From NCBI RefSeq assembly GCF_014196515.1, contig NZ_JACIDV010000001.1, forward strand, positions 248,001 to 312,000: 64,000 nucleotides of DNA, written 5' to 3'. Below the pieces are notes generated by a model, which was not told the DNA's origin, made no database searches, and saw nothing but the letters and a program-made list of their open reading frames with translations. Position numbers and translations under genes: made by a program. Each line of letters starts with the position of its first letter. Position 1 is the stretch's first letter. Positions 48,743 to 59,095 of this stretch are shown piece after piece. The stretch comes from Rhizobium skierniewicense. Its GTDB lineage: Bacteria > Pseudomonadota > Alphaproteobacteria > Rhizobiales > Rhizobiaceae.

Positions 48743-49813
48743 TCAGGCTCCCGTGCCAACGCGCCAGCTATCGGCGTAAATGCCGATGGCTTTTGGATCG
48801 AAAGTGACGCGCGGTTCTGATGGGATATCCGCGTCCTCCGGCACCACCACCGTCAGCGGATGTCCGGCGAAGTTGGCACGGACGATCTTCTGTCGGCCGA
48901 TATCCTCGACCTTGCTGACTGTGATGGGCATGCCCTCGCGACCCAGCGAAATGAATTCCGGGCGAATGCCGAGTTCCGTCTTCGCGCCCGACGTTACACC
49001 CGGGGCTGCGTCGAGCAAGACGTATTGATCGCCTATTTTTGCCTGTGCGCCATCGAGCGATACAGGCATGAAATTCATGCCGGGCGAACCGATGAAGTAA
49101 CCGACGAAGGTATGGCTTGGTCGCTCGAACAATTCAGCGGGCGTGCCGATCTGCACGATCTGGCCGTCATACATGACGACGACCTTGTCGGCGAAGGTCA
49201 TGGCTTCCGTCTGGTCATGCGTGACATAGACCATGGTGAAACCGAACTGCTTGTGCAGCCGTTTCAACTGCGAGCGCAGCACCCATTTCATGTGCGGATC
49301 GATGACGGTCAGAGGCTCATCGAACAGGATGGCGTTGACATCGTCGCGGACAAGGCCTCGGCCCAGCGAAATCTTCTGTTTCTGATCCGCGGTCAGGCGA
49401 TTGGCGCGACGCTTTGCCATCGCGCCAAGATCGATCATCTCCAGGATTTCGTTGACGCGACGATCCACATCTGTCTCCGCTACGCCGCGATTGCGCAGTG
49501 GAAAGGCCAGATTATCGTAAACCGTCATCGTGTCGTAGATGACCGGAAACTGGAACACCTGCGCAATGTTGCGCTGTTCCGTCGGCAGGTTCGTGACGTC
49601 TCGGCCGTCGAACAGGATGCGGCCGTCCGAAGGATTGATCAGGCCGGAAATGATGTTGAGGAGGGTGGTTTTACCGCAGCCGGATGGGCCGAGCAGCGCA
49701 TAGGCACCGCCATCGCTCCATTCGTAATTCACTTCCTTCAGGGCGTAATCGTTGGCTGCCTTGGCCTTGGCGTTATAGGCGTGGCGGATATGATCGAGAC
49801 TGATGCGTGCCAT
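48743..49813 (-). CDS. glpT: glycerol ABC transporter ATPase with degenerate signature motif
   Basis: A 356-residue MalK-like ATPase. Walker A GPSGCGKT (residues 42-49), Walker B ILFDEP (162-167) and the H-loop His199 (VYVTHDQTEA) are intact, but the LSGGQ signature is replaced by LTADQ (140-144) and the D-loop by TVID. The C-terminal regulatory domain is MalK-like. It is the partner of GlpS, whose signature is intact but whose H-loop His is lost. A heterodimer would thus hold one good and one degenerate ATP site. It lies 12 bases after glpS and 3 before glpP. Confidence 0.93.
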   Translation of the reverse strand: MARISLDHIRHAYNAKAKAANDYALKEVNYEWSDGGAYALLGPSGCGKTTLLNIISGLINPSDGRILFDGRDVTNLPTEQRNIAQVFQFPVIYDTMTVYDNLAFPLRNRGVAETDVDRRVNEILEMIDLGAMAKRRANRLTADQKQKISLGRGLVRDDVNAILFDEPLTVIDPHMKWVLRSQLKRLHKQFGFTMVYVTHDQTEAMTFADKVVVMYDGQIVQIGTPAELFERPSHTFVGYFIGSPGMNFMPVSLDGAQAKIGDQYVLLDAAPGVTSGAKTELGIRPEFISLGREGMPITVSKVEDIGRQKIVRANFAGHPLTVVVPEDADIPSEPRVTFDPKAIGIYADSWRVGTGA

Positions 49814-49825
49814 GGTCTCTTCTCC

Positions 49826-50908
49826 TCACGCGGCTGCTGGTTGGGGACGTGCAAGCGAGCTGCCATTCGCATCGAACGCCATCAGATGGCGGGTATCCAG
49901 ATAGACATCGACCTGACGGTCCGGTTCGATATCCAAAATACCGCGCGTCAGCATCACCCAGCGGTTGCCAGCAAAATCGACGTGAATGAAGCTTTCCGAA
50001 CCGGCGATTTCCGAGATCAACGTCTTTGCCCCAAGCTTCACCGCACCGTTGTGGGTTGGTGTCGGATAGAGGTGGTGCGGATGGAACGCGACGGTGACAG
50101 GGCCATCGGCAATGCCTGAGAGGTGCGCGGGTACGTCGAACACCGGCTGGCCGTTATACAGGAACGATGCACCGGAGCGGGTCAGTTCCATGATGTTGAG
50201 TGGCGGATCAGCGAAGGTCCTGGCAGAGACGAGATCGACCGGATTTCTATAGAGTTCAATGGTGCTGCCATACTGGGCAATGCGCCCCTGATGCATTGTG
50301 GCGGTGTTGCCGCCTAGAAGCAGTGCTTCGGATGGTTCGGTCGTTGCGTAGACAAAGATGGCGCCGGACAGTGCGAAGATCTTTGGCAATTCCTCACGCA
50401 ATTCTTCGCGCAGCTTGTAATCGAGATTGGCCAAAGGCTCGTCCAACAGAACAAGACTGGCATTCTTCACGATGGCGCGTGCGAGTGCTGTGCGCTGCTG
50501 CTGACCGCCGGAAAGGTTGAGCGGCGTGCGGTCGAGATAGGGCGTAAGGCGGAGCAGATCGGCAGCGCGACGCACTTCCCGATCGATCGTCGCCTTGTCC
50601 TTTTTGGCGATGCGCATCGGGGAGGCGATGTTTTCGTAAACGGTGAGCGCCGGATAGTTGATGAACTGCTGGTACACCATGGCGACGCTGCGATCCTGCA
50701 CGCGCTTGCCGGTCACATCAGTGCCATCGAACAGCAGTTGCCCTTCGGTGGGCTTATCCAGACCGGCCATCAGCCGCATCAGAGATGTTTTCCCGGATAG
50801 CGTCGGCCCCAGCAGCACGTTGAGCGTGCCCCGCTTGAGGGTCAAATTGGTTGGGTAGATGTGGTAATCACCACCCACCATCTTGGCGATATTGCGTAAT
50901 TCCAGCAT
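49826..50908 (-). CDS. glpS: glycerol ABC transporter ATPase with degenerate H-loop
   Basis: A 360-residue MalK-like ATPase. Walker A is GPTLSGKT (34-41), the signature LSGGQ (132-136) and Walker B LVLLDEP (catalytic Glu157) are intact, but the switch His is replaced by Thr190 (VYATTEPSEA where VYVTHDQTEA is usual). The C-terminal domain is MOP-like. ATG at 50908 starts the fold; a frame extension to 50935 precedes it. It pairs with GlpT and follows glpD by 72 bases. It is a glycerol importer component in Rhizobium leguminosarum glpSTPQUV. Confidence 0.93.
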   Translation of the reverse strand: MLELRNIAKMVGGDYHIYPTNLTLKRGTLNVLLGPTLSGKTSLMRLMAGLDKPTEGQLLFDGTDVTGKRVQDRSVAMVYQQFINYPALTVYENIASPMRIAKKDKATIDREVRRAADLLRLTPYLDRTPLNLSGGQQQRTALARAIVKNASLVLLDEPLANLDYKLREELREELPKIFALSGAIFVYATTEPSEALLLGGNTATMHQGRIAQYGSTIELYRNPVDLVSARTFADPPLNIMELTRSGASFLYNGQPVFDVPAHLSGIADGPVTVAFHPHHLYPTPTHNGAVKLGAKTLISEIAGSESFIHVDFAGNRWVMLTRGILDIEPDRQVDVYLDTRHLMAFDANGSSLARPQPAAA

Positions 50909-50980
50909 GCTGTCCCGAGGCCTCCCAACCTGCAAGATATCTGCTTCAAATTTTCAAACGCCTGCCGATCGCGGCAAACG

Positions 50981-52492
50981 TCAAGCGGCGATAGCTGTCG
51001 CCATGTAAGTATCCAGCGCGGCTGCTTCCTCCTTGGAGAAGTGCAGCCCCTGCTTCGTTCTGCGCCACAGCACGTCGTCGCTGGTTCTGGCCCATTCCTG
51101 GCGGATCAACCACTCGATTTCGCGTTCGTAGAGATCGCCACCGAAATGTTGGCCAAGTGCTGCCATGCTCGTCGCATCGGCAAGGATCGCATGTGATTTC
51201 GTGCCGTAGAGGCGCACCAGTCTGCGCGCTTGCCGCTCCGATAGAAAGCTATATTTCGCCTTGAGCCTGCTGACTTCAGCCTCATAACCAGTCGCTGCGA
51301 AGTCGCCGCCCGGAAGCGAACTCTTGGCCGTCCAGGGCTTGCCCTTGTCGCCGATGGCTTCCGCTACCTTCTCCAACGCGTGTTCCGCCAGACGGCGATA
51401 GGTTGTCAGCTTGCCGCCGAACACGTTGAGAAGAGGTGCCTGCCCATCGGCATTTTCAAGCTTCAACACGTAGTCGCGTGTTGCTTCCTGCGCACTGGAC
51501 GCACCGTCGTCAAACAGCGGGCGCACCGCCGAATAGGTCCAGACGATGTCGTCTTTCGTGACCGGCTCGGCGAAATATTCACTGGCAGCGTTGCACAGGT
51601 AATCGGTCTCCTCGCCGCTGATTTTCACATCTGCAGGATCACCATCATAGTCGCGGTCAGTCGTGCCAATCAGCGTGAAATCCGTCTCGTAGGGGATCGC
51701 AAAAATAATGCGGTTGTCGGGGTTCTGGAAGAAATAGGCCCTGACATCGTTGAACTTCTTTTTCACGATGATGTGGCTGCCCTGAACCAGACGGACATTG
51801 TGAACCTGATTTTTGCCGGCTGCGTTGGAAAGAACATTATCTACCCAAGGGCCGGAGGCGTTGACCAACATGCGCGCCTGAACGGACTTGACGGTGCCGG
51901 TCGCGCTTTCCTTGATATCAATATTCCACAGCTCGCCGTTACGGCGAACGGATACCACTTTCGCGCGGCTCATGATGTCTGCGCCACGGTCGGCGGCATC
52001 ACGGGCATTCAGAACAACGAGGCGAGCGTCATCCACCCAGCCGTCTGAATATTCAAAGGCTTTGGTGAAGAGCGGCTTCAACGGCTTGCCTGCGGGATCG
52101 CGGCGCATGTCGAGCGATTTCGTGGCCGGCAACAGTTTGCGACCGCCCAAGTGATCATAGAGGAATAGACCGAGGCGAATGAGCCAGGCGGGGCGGATGC
52201 CGCCCCTGTGAAACGGCAAAACGAAGCGCATCGGCCAGATGATGTGCGGTGCCATGGCCCAGAGGACTTCGCGCTCCATCAGCGCTTCCCGCACCAGACG
52301 AAACTCGTAATGTTCGAGATAGCGAAGGCCACCGTGAATGAGCTTGGTTGCCCCTGAAGAGGTTCCGGAAGCAAAATCGTTCATCTCGGCCAATGTCACG
52401 GAATAGCCGCGTCCGGCGGCATCACGGGCAATGCCGCATCCGTTGATGCCCCCACCGATCACGAAAATATCGCGAACCGCCTGTTCCGTCAC
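50981..52492 (-). CDS. glpD: aerobic glycerol-3-phosphate dehydrogenase
   Basis: A 503-residue FAD-dependent dehydrogenase that passes electrons from glycerol-3-phosphate to the quinone pool. It has the Rossmann motif FVIGGGINGCGIARDAAGRG at the N-terminus, SGTSSGATKLIHGGLRYLEH, LVNASGPWVDNVLS, FTLIGTTDRDYDGDP and FGGKLTTYRRLAEHALE. It belongs with the glycerol importer and GlpR. The upstream 102-base gap to glpR contains AAAACAAAGT at 52560-52569, close to the operator half AAAACGAAAGT seen upstream of glpR. A glycerol kinase gene is not in the window. Confidence 0.96.
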   Translation of the reverse strand: MTEQAVRDIFVIGGGINGCGIARDAAGRGYSVTLAEMNDFASGTSSGATKLIHGGLRYLEHYEFRLVREALMEREVLWAMAPHIIWPMRFVLPFHRGGIRPAWLIRLGLFLYDHLGGRKLLPATKSLDMRRDPAGKPLKPLFTKAFEYSDGWVDDARLVVLNARDAADRGADIMSRAKVVSVRRNGELWNIDIKESATGTVKSVQARMLVNASGPWVDNVLSNAAGKNQVHNVRLVQGSHIIVKKKFNDVRAYFFQNPDNRIIFAIPYETDFTLIGTTDRDYDGDPADVKISGEETDYLCNAASEYFAEPVTKDDIVWTYSAVRPLFDDGASSAQEATRDYVLKLENADGQAPLLNVFGGKLTTYRRLAEHALEKVAEAIGDKGKPWTAKSSLPGGDFAATGYEAEVSRLKAKYSFLSERQARRLVRLYGTKSHAILADATSMAALGQHFGGDLYEREIEWLIRQEWARTSDDVLWRRTKQGLHFSKEEAAALDTYMATAIAA

Positions 52493-52594
52493 GTCACTCT
52501 CCCTGATGCGACATTCCGCCGCTTATTCTTGGAATTCGAAATTAACAGGAGTTAAAATGAAAACAAAGTGAATGTCAAACGAATGCTCATCATT

Positions 52595-53374
52595 TCAGTT
52601 TTCAGGCTTCGAACGTTCGGTTTCGATTAAATGAACGTCGTTTTCGGTGCAAATGGCTTTTACGGATTCAAGCGGACAGTGGTCTGTTATGAACGTGTGG
52701 ACCTGCGAAAGATGACCTATTCTGACCGGTGCCGTGCGCTCGAATTTGCTGGAGTCGGACACGAGAATGACGTGCCTCGCATTTGCGATGATGGCTTGCG
52801 CGACCTTCACCTCACGAAAGTCGTAATCCAGCAGGGCGCCGTCCTTATCAATGGCCGATACGCCGATCACGGCGTAGTCCACCTTGAACTGGCGGATGAA
52901 ATCTACCGCGGCTTCACCGACAATACCGCCGTCTGTGCCGCGAACGACACCGCCGGCAATCACGACCTCGATGTCGGGAAATATTCTTAACCTGTTGGCA
53001 ACGTTGATATTGTTTGTAATAACCATCAACTCCCGATGCGCGATCAATGCCTCGCCGACTGCTTCGGTGGTTGTGCCAATGTTGATGAGCAGCGATGAGT
53101 TGTTCGGGATAATCTCCGCAGCGGCGCGTCCAATCGCCTGTTTTTCCGCCGCAGCAATCGAGCGTCGTGCCTCGTATTTCACATTTTCCCTGCTGCTGGG
53201 AAAGATCGCGCCGCCATGGATTCGTGTCAGTGCGCGGGCTTCGCAAAGATCGTTCAGATCCTTGCGGATCGTCTGCGCCGTGACTGAAAATCGCGAGGCC
53301 AGATCGTCGACGCTGACCTTGCCTTCGGATTTTGCGAGGTCAATGATATCAAGCTGGCGCGATGAGAAAAACAT
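52595..53374 (-). CDS. glpR: DeoR-family repressor of the glycerol operon
   Basis: A 259-residue DeoR-type repressor: N-terminal winged helix (RQLDIIDLAKSEGKVSVDDL, then RFSVTAQTIRKDLNDLCEA), the hinge TRIHGGAIFPSS, and a C-terminal sugar-phosphate-sensing domain (LLINIGTTTEAVGEALIAHR; AVIGVSAIDKDGALLDYDFR). In relatives glycerol-3-phosphate releases the repressor. It is the first gene of the group; a palindrome at 53403-53439 lies 29 bases upstream of its ATG. Confidence 0.94.
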   Translation of the reverse strand: MFFSSRQLDIIDLAKSEGKVSVDDLASRFSVTAQTIRKDLNDLCEARALTRIHGGAIFPSSRENVKYEARRSIAAAEKQAIGRAAAEIIPNNSSLLINIGTTTEAVGEALIAHRELMVITNNINVANRLRIFPDIEVVIAGGVVRGTDGGIVGEAAVDFIRQFKVDYAVIGVSAIDKDGALLDYDFREVKVAQAIIANARHVILVSDSSKFERTAPVRIGHLSQVHTFITDHCPLESVKAICTENDVHLIETERSKPEN

Positions 53375-53402
53375 GGATGCTTCTACCCGACCTTATCTGT
53401 GG

Positions 53403-53439
53403 ACTTTCGTTTTATTGCATTTTTTTTGAAAACGAAAGT
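53403..53439. promoter_or_regulatory. candidate GlpR operator, perfect inverted repeat upstream of glpR
   Basis: ACTTTCGTTTT (53403-53413) and AAAACGAAAGT (53429-53439) are perfect 11-bp arms 15 bases apart. TTTCG/CGAAA elements are typical DeoR-family sites. It lies between divergent glpR and the oligopeptide-binding gene and could control both. Confidence 0.7.
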
Positions 53440-53588
53440 GTGGCCTCGGGCCGGTTTGGAGAAAGGTTTTCCACAACTAGCCACCTGGTGAGAGTTCTAA
53501 TTTGTCCGCCTGATAAATATTGGGGTTGCGCCTCAGCGGATTTTGTCCTTGTTTGCGCGCTCTCACACTTTATGGGGAAATTAAAAAA

Positions 53589-55187
53589 ATGCAGACTATA
53601 AAAACAACAACGCGCGCCGCTATCCTGCTCGGCTCGCTTCTGATTGGCGCCAGTTCAGCTCTCGCAGAAACCGTTCTGCATCGTGGAAATTCCGGAGAGC
53701 CACAAACTCTCGATCAGGCGCAGACGTCGATCGATATCGAAGCTTTCATCGTGAAGGACCTTTATGAGGGTCTGACCACCTATAGTGCTGATGGTAAGAT
53801 CATTCCTGGTACCGCCGAAAGTTGGACCTTGTCGGATGACGGCACGGTTTACACATTCAAGCTGCGCGAAAATGCCAAATGGTCCGACGGTACGCCTGTG
53901 ACTGCCGAGGACTTCGTGTTTTCCTATCAGCGCGTCGAGGACCCGAAGACGGCGGCGAAATACGCAAACATTCTTTACCCCATCAAGAATGCAGAAAAGA
54001 TCAACAAGGGTGAAGCCAAGCTCGAAGAGCTCGGCGTGAAGGCCGTGGACGCGAAAACGCTCGAAATCACGCTTGAGCGCGCGACCCCTTTCTTCCTTGA
54101 ACTGCTGGCGCACCAGACAGCGCTTCCGGTTTCCAAGGCAAGCGTCGAAAAGAACGGCGCCGATTTCGTGAAGCCCGGTGTGATGGTATCCAACGGTGCC
54201 TACACGCTGCAGGCCCACGTTCCCAATGACAGCCTGACAGTCGTCAAGAACCCGAACCACTGGGATGCTGCCAACACCAAGATCGACAAAGTCATCTTCT
54301 ATCCGATCGATGACCAGGCCGCGTCCGTTCGTCGTTTCGAAGCCAAGGAAATGGACCTGGCCTACAACTTCTCGGCAGATCAGCTAGACCGGCTGCGCAA
54401 GTCCTATGGCGATCAGGTCCATGTGTCTCCGACACTTGCGACGTACTATTACACCTTCGACACACGCGAAGCGCCGTACAACGACGTTCGCGTTCGCCGC
54501 GCGCTTTCCATGGCCGTTGACCGCGATTTCCTTGCCAAGGAAATCTACAGCGGATCGCAGCTTCCATCCTATTCCATGGTACCGCCCGGCATGGGTAGCT
54601 ACGGCGAGCCTGCGAAGGCCGATTTCGCGTCCATGTCGCAGCTCGACCGTGAAGACGAAGCCGTGAAACTGATGAAGGAAGCCGGTTACGGTGACGGCGG
54701 CAAGCCGCTTTCCGTCGAAATCCGTTACAACACAAACCCCAACCACGAGCGTGTCGCGACAGCCGTTGCCGATATGTGGAAGACCACATTTGGTGCCAAT
54801 GTCTCGCTGGTCAACCTCGACGTCGCATCGCACTACGGTTACCTGCAGGAAGGTGGCAAGTTCAACGTTGCCCGTGCTGGCTGGGTTGCCGACTATGCGG
54901 ACGCTGAAAACTTCCTCGCGCTGTCTGTCTCGTCCAACAAGACCTTCAACTATTCGAAGTTCAACAATCCTGAATTCGATGCCTTGATGAAAAAGTCTTA
55001 CGATGAGAAAGATCCTGCTGCCCGCAACAAGATCCTGCACGAGGCGGAGACCATTCTGATGAAGGAACAGCCGGTTGCGCCGTTCCTGACACAGGCGGAC
55101 CTCTGGCTGGTTTCCAACCGTGTCAAGGGCTGGGTGGACAATGCCAACAACGAGCACCTCAGCCGCTTCCTGAGCGTTTCCGAATAA
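53589..55187 (+). CDS. oppA: oligopeptide-binding protein of an Opp-type ABC transporter
   Basis: A 532-residue family-5 solute-binding protein with a signal peptide ending GASSALAE. Family blocks are GEPQTLDQAQTSIDIEAFI, LRENAKWSDGTPVTAEDFVF, YNDVRVRRALSMAVDRDFLA and the C-terminal PVAPFLTQADLWLVSNRVKG. ATG at 53589 is preferred to the frame start at 53520. It is first of an opp operon, followed by a strong hairpin and by oppB, C and DF. OppA binds short peptides; DppA or murein peptide binding is possible. Confidence 0.94.
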   Translation: MQTIKTTTRAAILLGSLLIGASSALAETVLHRGNSGEPQTLDQAQTSIDIEAFIVKDLYEGLTTYSADGKIIPGTAESWTLSDDGTVYTFKLRENAKWSDGTPVTAEDFVFSYQRVEDPKTAAKYANILYPIKNAEKINKGEAKLEELGVKAVDAKTLEITLERATPFFLELLAHQTALPVSKASVEKNGADFVKPGVMVSNGAYTLQAHVPNDSLTVVKNPNHWDAANTKIDKVIFYPIDDQAASVRRFEAKEMDLAYNFSADQLDRLRKSYGDQVHVSPTLATYYYTFDTREAPYNDVRVRRALSMAVDRDFLAKEIYSGSQLPSYSMVPPGMGSYGEPAKADFASMSQLDREDEAVKLMKEAGYGDGGKPLSVEIRYNTNPNHERVATAVADMWKTTFGANVSLVNLDVASHYGYLQEGGKFNVARAGWVADYADAENFLALSVSSNKTFNYSKFNNPEFDALMKKSYDEKDPAARNKILHEAETILMKEQPVAPFLTQADLWLVSNRVKGWVDNANNEHLSRFLSVSE

Positions 55188-55210
55188 GCAGTGCTGCCAC
55201 GGTGGTTCTG

Positions 55211-55242
55211 AAACATGTCGCGCATCCCTGCGCGACATGTTT
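55211..55242 (+). repeat. intercistronic hairpin between oppA and oppB
   Basis: A perfect 13-bp stem AAACATGTCGCGC / GCGCGACATGTTT with an ATCCCT loop, without a true U-run. Located between oppA and oppB, it probably stabilises the oppA message and lowers read-through. Confidence 0.8.
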
Positions 55243-55318
55243 GCGAGAACGGGCTAAAGTCACGGCGGGTGAAATCCCGTTGACCTTTGCCGCCGTGCCA
55301 TGCCGGAGCCTGACATTT

Positions 55319-56242
55319 ATGATCTCTTTCGTTCTGCGCCGTTTGGCGAGCGCCGTGCCGACGTTGTTTATCGTCGTCACGATTTCTTTTTTTCTGATGC
55401 GGTTTGCGCCAGGCGGTCCGTTCAATCTTGAGCGTCCGCTGCCCCCGCAGACCATGGAAAACCTGATGAGAACCTATCATCTGGATGAACCATTGTGGCG
55501 TCAGTACCTCATCTACATGAAAAACGCCGTGACCGGCGATTTCGGTCCCAGCTACATTTATAAGGACAACACCGTTGCCCAACTGATTGGCAAGGGTCTG
55601 CCCTATTCGCTGGAACTCGGTTTCTACGCGCTTTTGCTGGCGTTGGTCGGTGGCGTGCTGGCGGGGACGTTCGCAGCCCTGCGGCAGAACAGTTTTTTCG
55701 ATTTCTCGCTCATGTCGTTTTCGACGGTTGGCGTGACCGTGCCCAACTTCGTCGTCGCGCCCGTGTTGACGCTGGTCTTTGCCGTTCTGCTCGGTCTTTT
55801 GCCCGCCGGAAGCTGGGGCGATGGTTCGCTGCGTTATCTGCTGTTGCCAATGATTGCGCTGGCGCTGCCGCAGCTTGCTGTCATCGCGCGGCTGACGCGC
55901 GGCTCGATGATCGAGGCGTTGCGGATGGATCACATTCGCACCGCCAAGGCCTATGGTCTGCCTGCTCGAACCGTCGTCATCGTCCATGCCATGCGCGCGG
56001 CGATGCTGCCGGTGGTTTCCTATCTTGCACCTTGCGCCGCGGCACTTCTTACAGGTTCTGCCGTCATCGAAACCATCTTCACCATTCCCGGTGTCGGGCG
56101 GTATTTCGTGCTGGGTGCTATCAATCGTGACTATACGCTTGTCATGGGAACGGTCGTTCTCATCGCGCTGTTCGTCATCGTTTTCAATCTGGTGGTCGAT
56201 ATTTTGTACGGCCTTCTTGATCCGAGGGTCAGACATGACTGA
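55319..56242 (+). CDS. oppB: oligopeptide ABC transporter permease OppB
   Basis: A 307-residue permease of the OppB/DppB family. It has the N-terminal membrane segment LASAVPTLFIVVTISFFLMR, the periplasmic motif GGPFNLERPLPPQTMENLMR, six membrane spans and the coupling loop EALRMDHIRTAKAYGL. ATG at 55319 starts the conserved N-terminus; the frame opens at 55202. It overlaps oppC by 8 bases. Confidence 0.95.
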   Translation: MISFVLRRLASAVPTLFIVVTISFFLMRFAPGGPFNLERPLPPQTMENLMRTYHLDEPLWRQYLIYMKNAVTGDFGPSYIYKDNTVAQLIGKGLPYSLELGFYALLLALVGGVLAGTFAALRQNSFFDFSLMSFSTVGVTVPNFVVAPVLTLVFAVLLGLLPAGSWGDGSLRYLLLPMIALALPQLAVIARLTRGSMIEALRMDHIRTAKAYGLPARTVVIVHAMRAAMLPVVSYLAPCAAALLTGSAVIETIFTIPGVGRYFVLGAINRDYTLVMGTVVLIALFVIVFNLVVDILYGLLDPRVRHD

Positions 56243-57365
56243 TATCCCCGGCACATCAGCCGTTTCTCCTTCGGTGAAAAGCCGAAGCCTGTTCCAACTC
56301 GCAACCATGCGTTTCCGACGAAACACAGCCGCCATGGCCGGTTCGGTCATGCTGTTGCTGATCACGCTGTTTTCGTTTCTAGGCCCGCATTTCCTCACCC
56401 ACACCTATGATCAGGTGTTTTCGTCCTACGTCTCGGTGCCGCCCAGCCTCGAAGCCCGGCCCGATGCCGGTAGTCTTCAGGGTGTGATGGACGGGGTTGC
56501 CGGTCGTGCACGGGTCGACCTCAAGGAATTCGCGGTCGAAGGCCAGAAATTTACGGCGACCGTGACGTCGTCCAGCCAGATCGATCCGCGCACGACGCGC
56601 TATTTCGACCGTGCCAATGAGTTCGAAAACACCACAGTCGTGGCCACCGAAGACGATGGCCGCACGCTGAAGATCGAAGGCGATGTGAACCGAGAATATT
56701 TCTTCTTCGGCACAGACAGCAACGGTCGCGACCTTCTCGTTCGGGTCATGCTGGGGGGGCAGATCTCGATTGCGGTCGGCGTTCTCGCCAGCCTCGTCTC
56801 ACTCGGTATCGGTGTCGTCTATGGCGCAACCGCAGGCTATATTGGCGGGCGTGTCGATAATGCGATGATGCGCTTCGTGGAAATTCTCTATTCGTTGCCT
56901 TTCGTGTTCCTGGTCGTTGTGCTCGTCGTGTTCTTCGGGCGAAGTTTCATCCTGATCTTCCTTGTCATCGGGGCGGTGGAATGGCTGGATATGGCGCGCA
57001 TCGTGCGTGGCCAGACGCTGGCTCTCAAACGGCGTGAATTCGTGGGTGCCGCGCAGGCGCTGGGCCTGACAGACTGGCAGATCATCCGCCGTCACATTAT
57101 TCCCAACACCATCGGACCGGTGGTCGTTTTTGTGACTGTGGTGGTGCCGAAGGTCATTCTTCTGGAAAGCTTCCTGTCATTCCTCGGTCTTGGCGTTCAG
57201 GCGCCGTTGACCAGCTGGGGGGCGCTGATTTCCGAAGGTGCCAGCAATATGCAGTCGGCTCCATGGCTGCTGATCTTCCCGGCGACCTTCTTCGTGCTGA
57301 CGCTGTTTTCTCTGAACTTTGTGGGCGACGGTCTGCGTGACGCGCTCGATCCCAAGGATCGCTGA
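56235..57365 (+). CDS. oppC: oligopeptide ABC transporter permease OppC
   Basis: A 376-residue OppC permease. After the first membrane segment (AAMAGSVMLLLITLFSFLGP) there is a periplasmic insertion of about 125 residues (TYDQVFSSYVSVPPSLEARP onward), longer than in E. coli OppC, then GTDSNGRDLLVRVMLGGQIS and five more segments with the coupling loop LALKRREFVGAAQALG. ATG at 56235 is inside the end of oppB. The stop lies 1 base before oppDF. Confidence 0.94.
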   Translation: MTDIPGTSAVSPSVKSRSLFQLATMRFRRNTAAMAGSVMLLLITLFSFLGPHFLTHTYDQVFSSYVSVPPSLEARPDAGSLQGVMDGVAGRARVDLKEFAVEGQKFTATVTSSSQIDPRTTRYFDRANEFENTTVVATEDDGRTLKIEGDVNREYFFFGTDSNGRDLLVRVMLGGQISIAVGVLASLVSLGIGVVYGATAGYIGGRVDNAMMRFVEILYSLPFVFLVVVLVVFFGRSFILIFLVIGAVEWLDMARIVRGQTLALKRREFVGAAQALGLTDWQIIRRHIIPNTIGPVVVFVTVVVPKVILLESFLSFLGLGVQAPLTSWGALISEGASNMQSAPWLLIFPATFFVLTLFSLNFVGDGLRDALDPKDR

Positions 57366-57366
57366 C

Positions 57367-58974
<1,608 letters not shown>

Positions 58975-58980
58975 ACCCTA

Positions 58981-59008
58981 TCCCGGCGTCGTTGCCGGGA
59001 CTTTTCTT
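58981..59008 (+). terminator. terminator after oppDF
   Basis: TCCCGGC / GCCGGGA (7-bp stem, 6-base loop) followed by CTTTTCTT. It is moderate in strength but well placed. Confidence 0.75.
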
Positions 59009-59019
59009 GGTGCCTGTAG

Positions 59020-59044
59020 GGAACAAGCGATCTCCATGCACGTT
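59020..59044 (+). promoter_or_regulatory. candidate EcfG promoter of the small periplasmic protein gene
   Basis: GGAAC at 59020-59024 and CGTT at 59041-59044 are separated by exactly 16 bases, a full consensus match. It lies 51 bases before the ATG at 59096, a fitting distance. Confidence 0.75.
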
Positions 59045-59095
59045 ATTACCCCTGAAAATTCATATGTGCCGCGATCAGGGCACACAGGAGGGAAT

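Noticed and set aside
48860-50119. 419-codon plus-strand frame across glpS and glpT
   Set aside because: It is antisense to two ATPase genes with full motif sets; no start signal and no recognisable domain.
54998-56404. 468-codon minus-strand frame across oppB
   Set aside because: Its composition is basic and low complexity, as expected from a shadow of membrane segments, and oppB is a clear gene.
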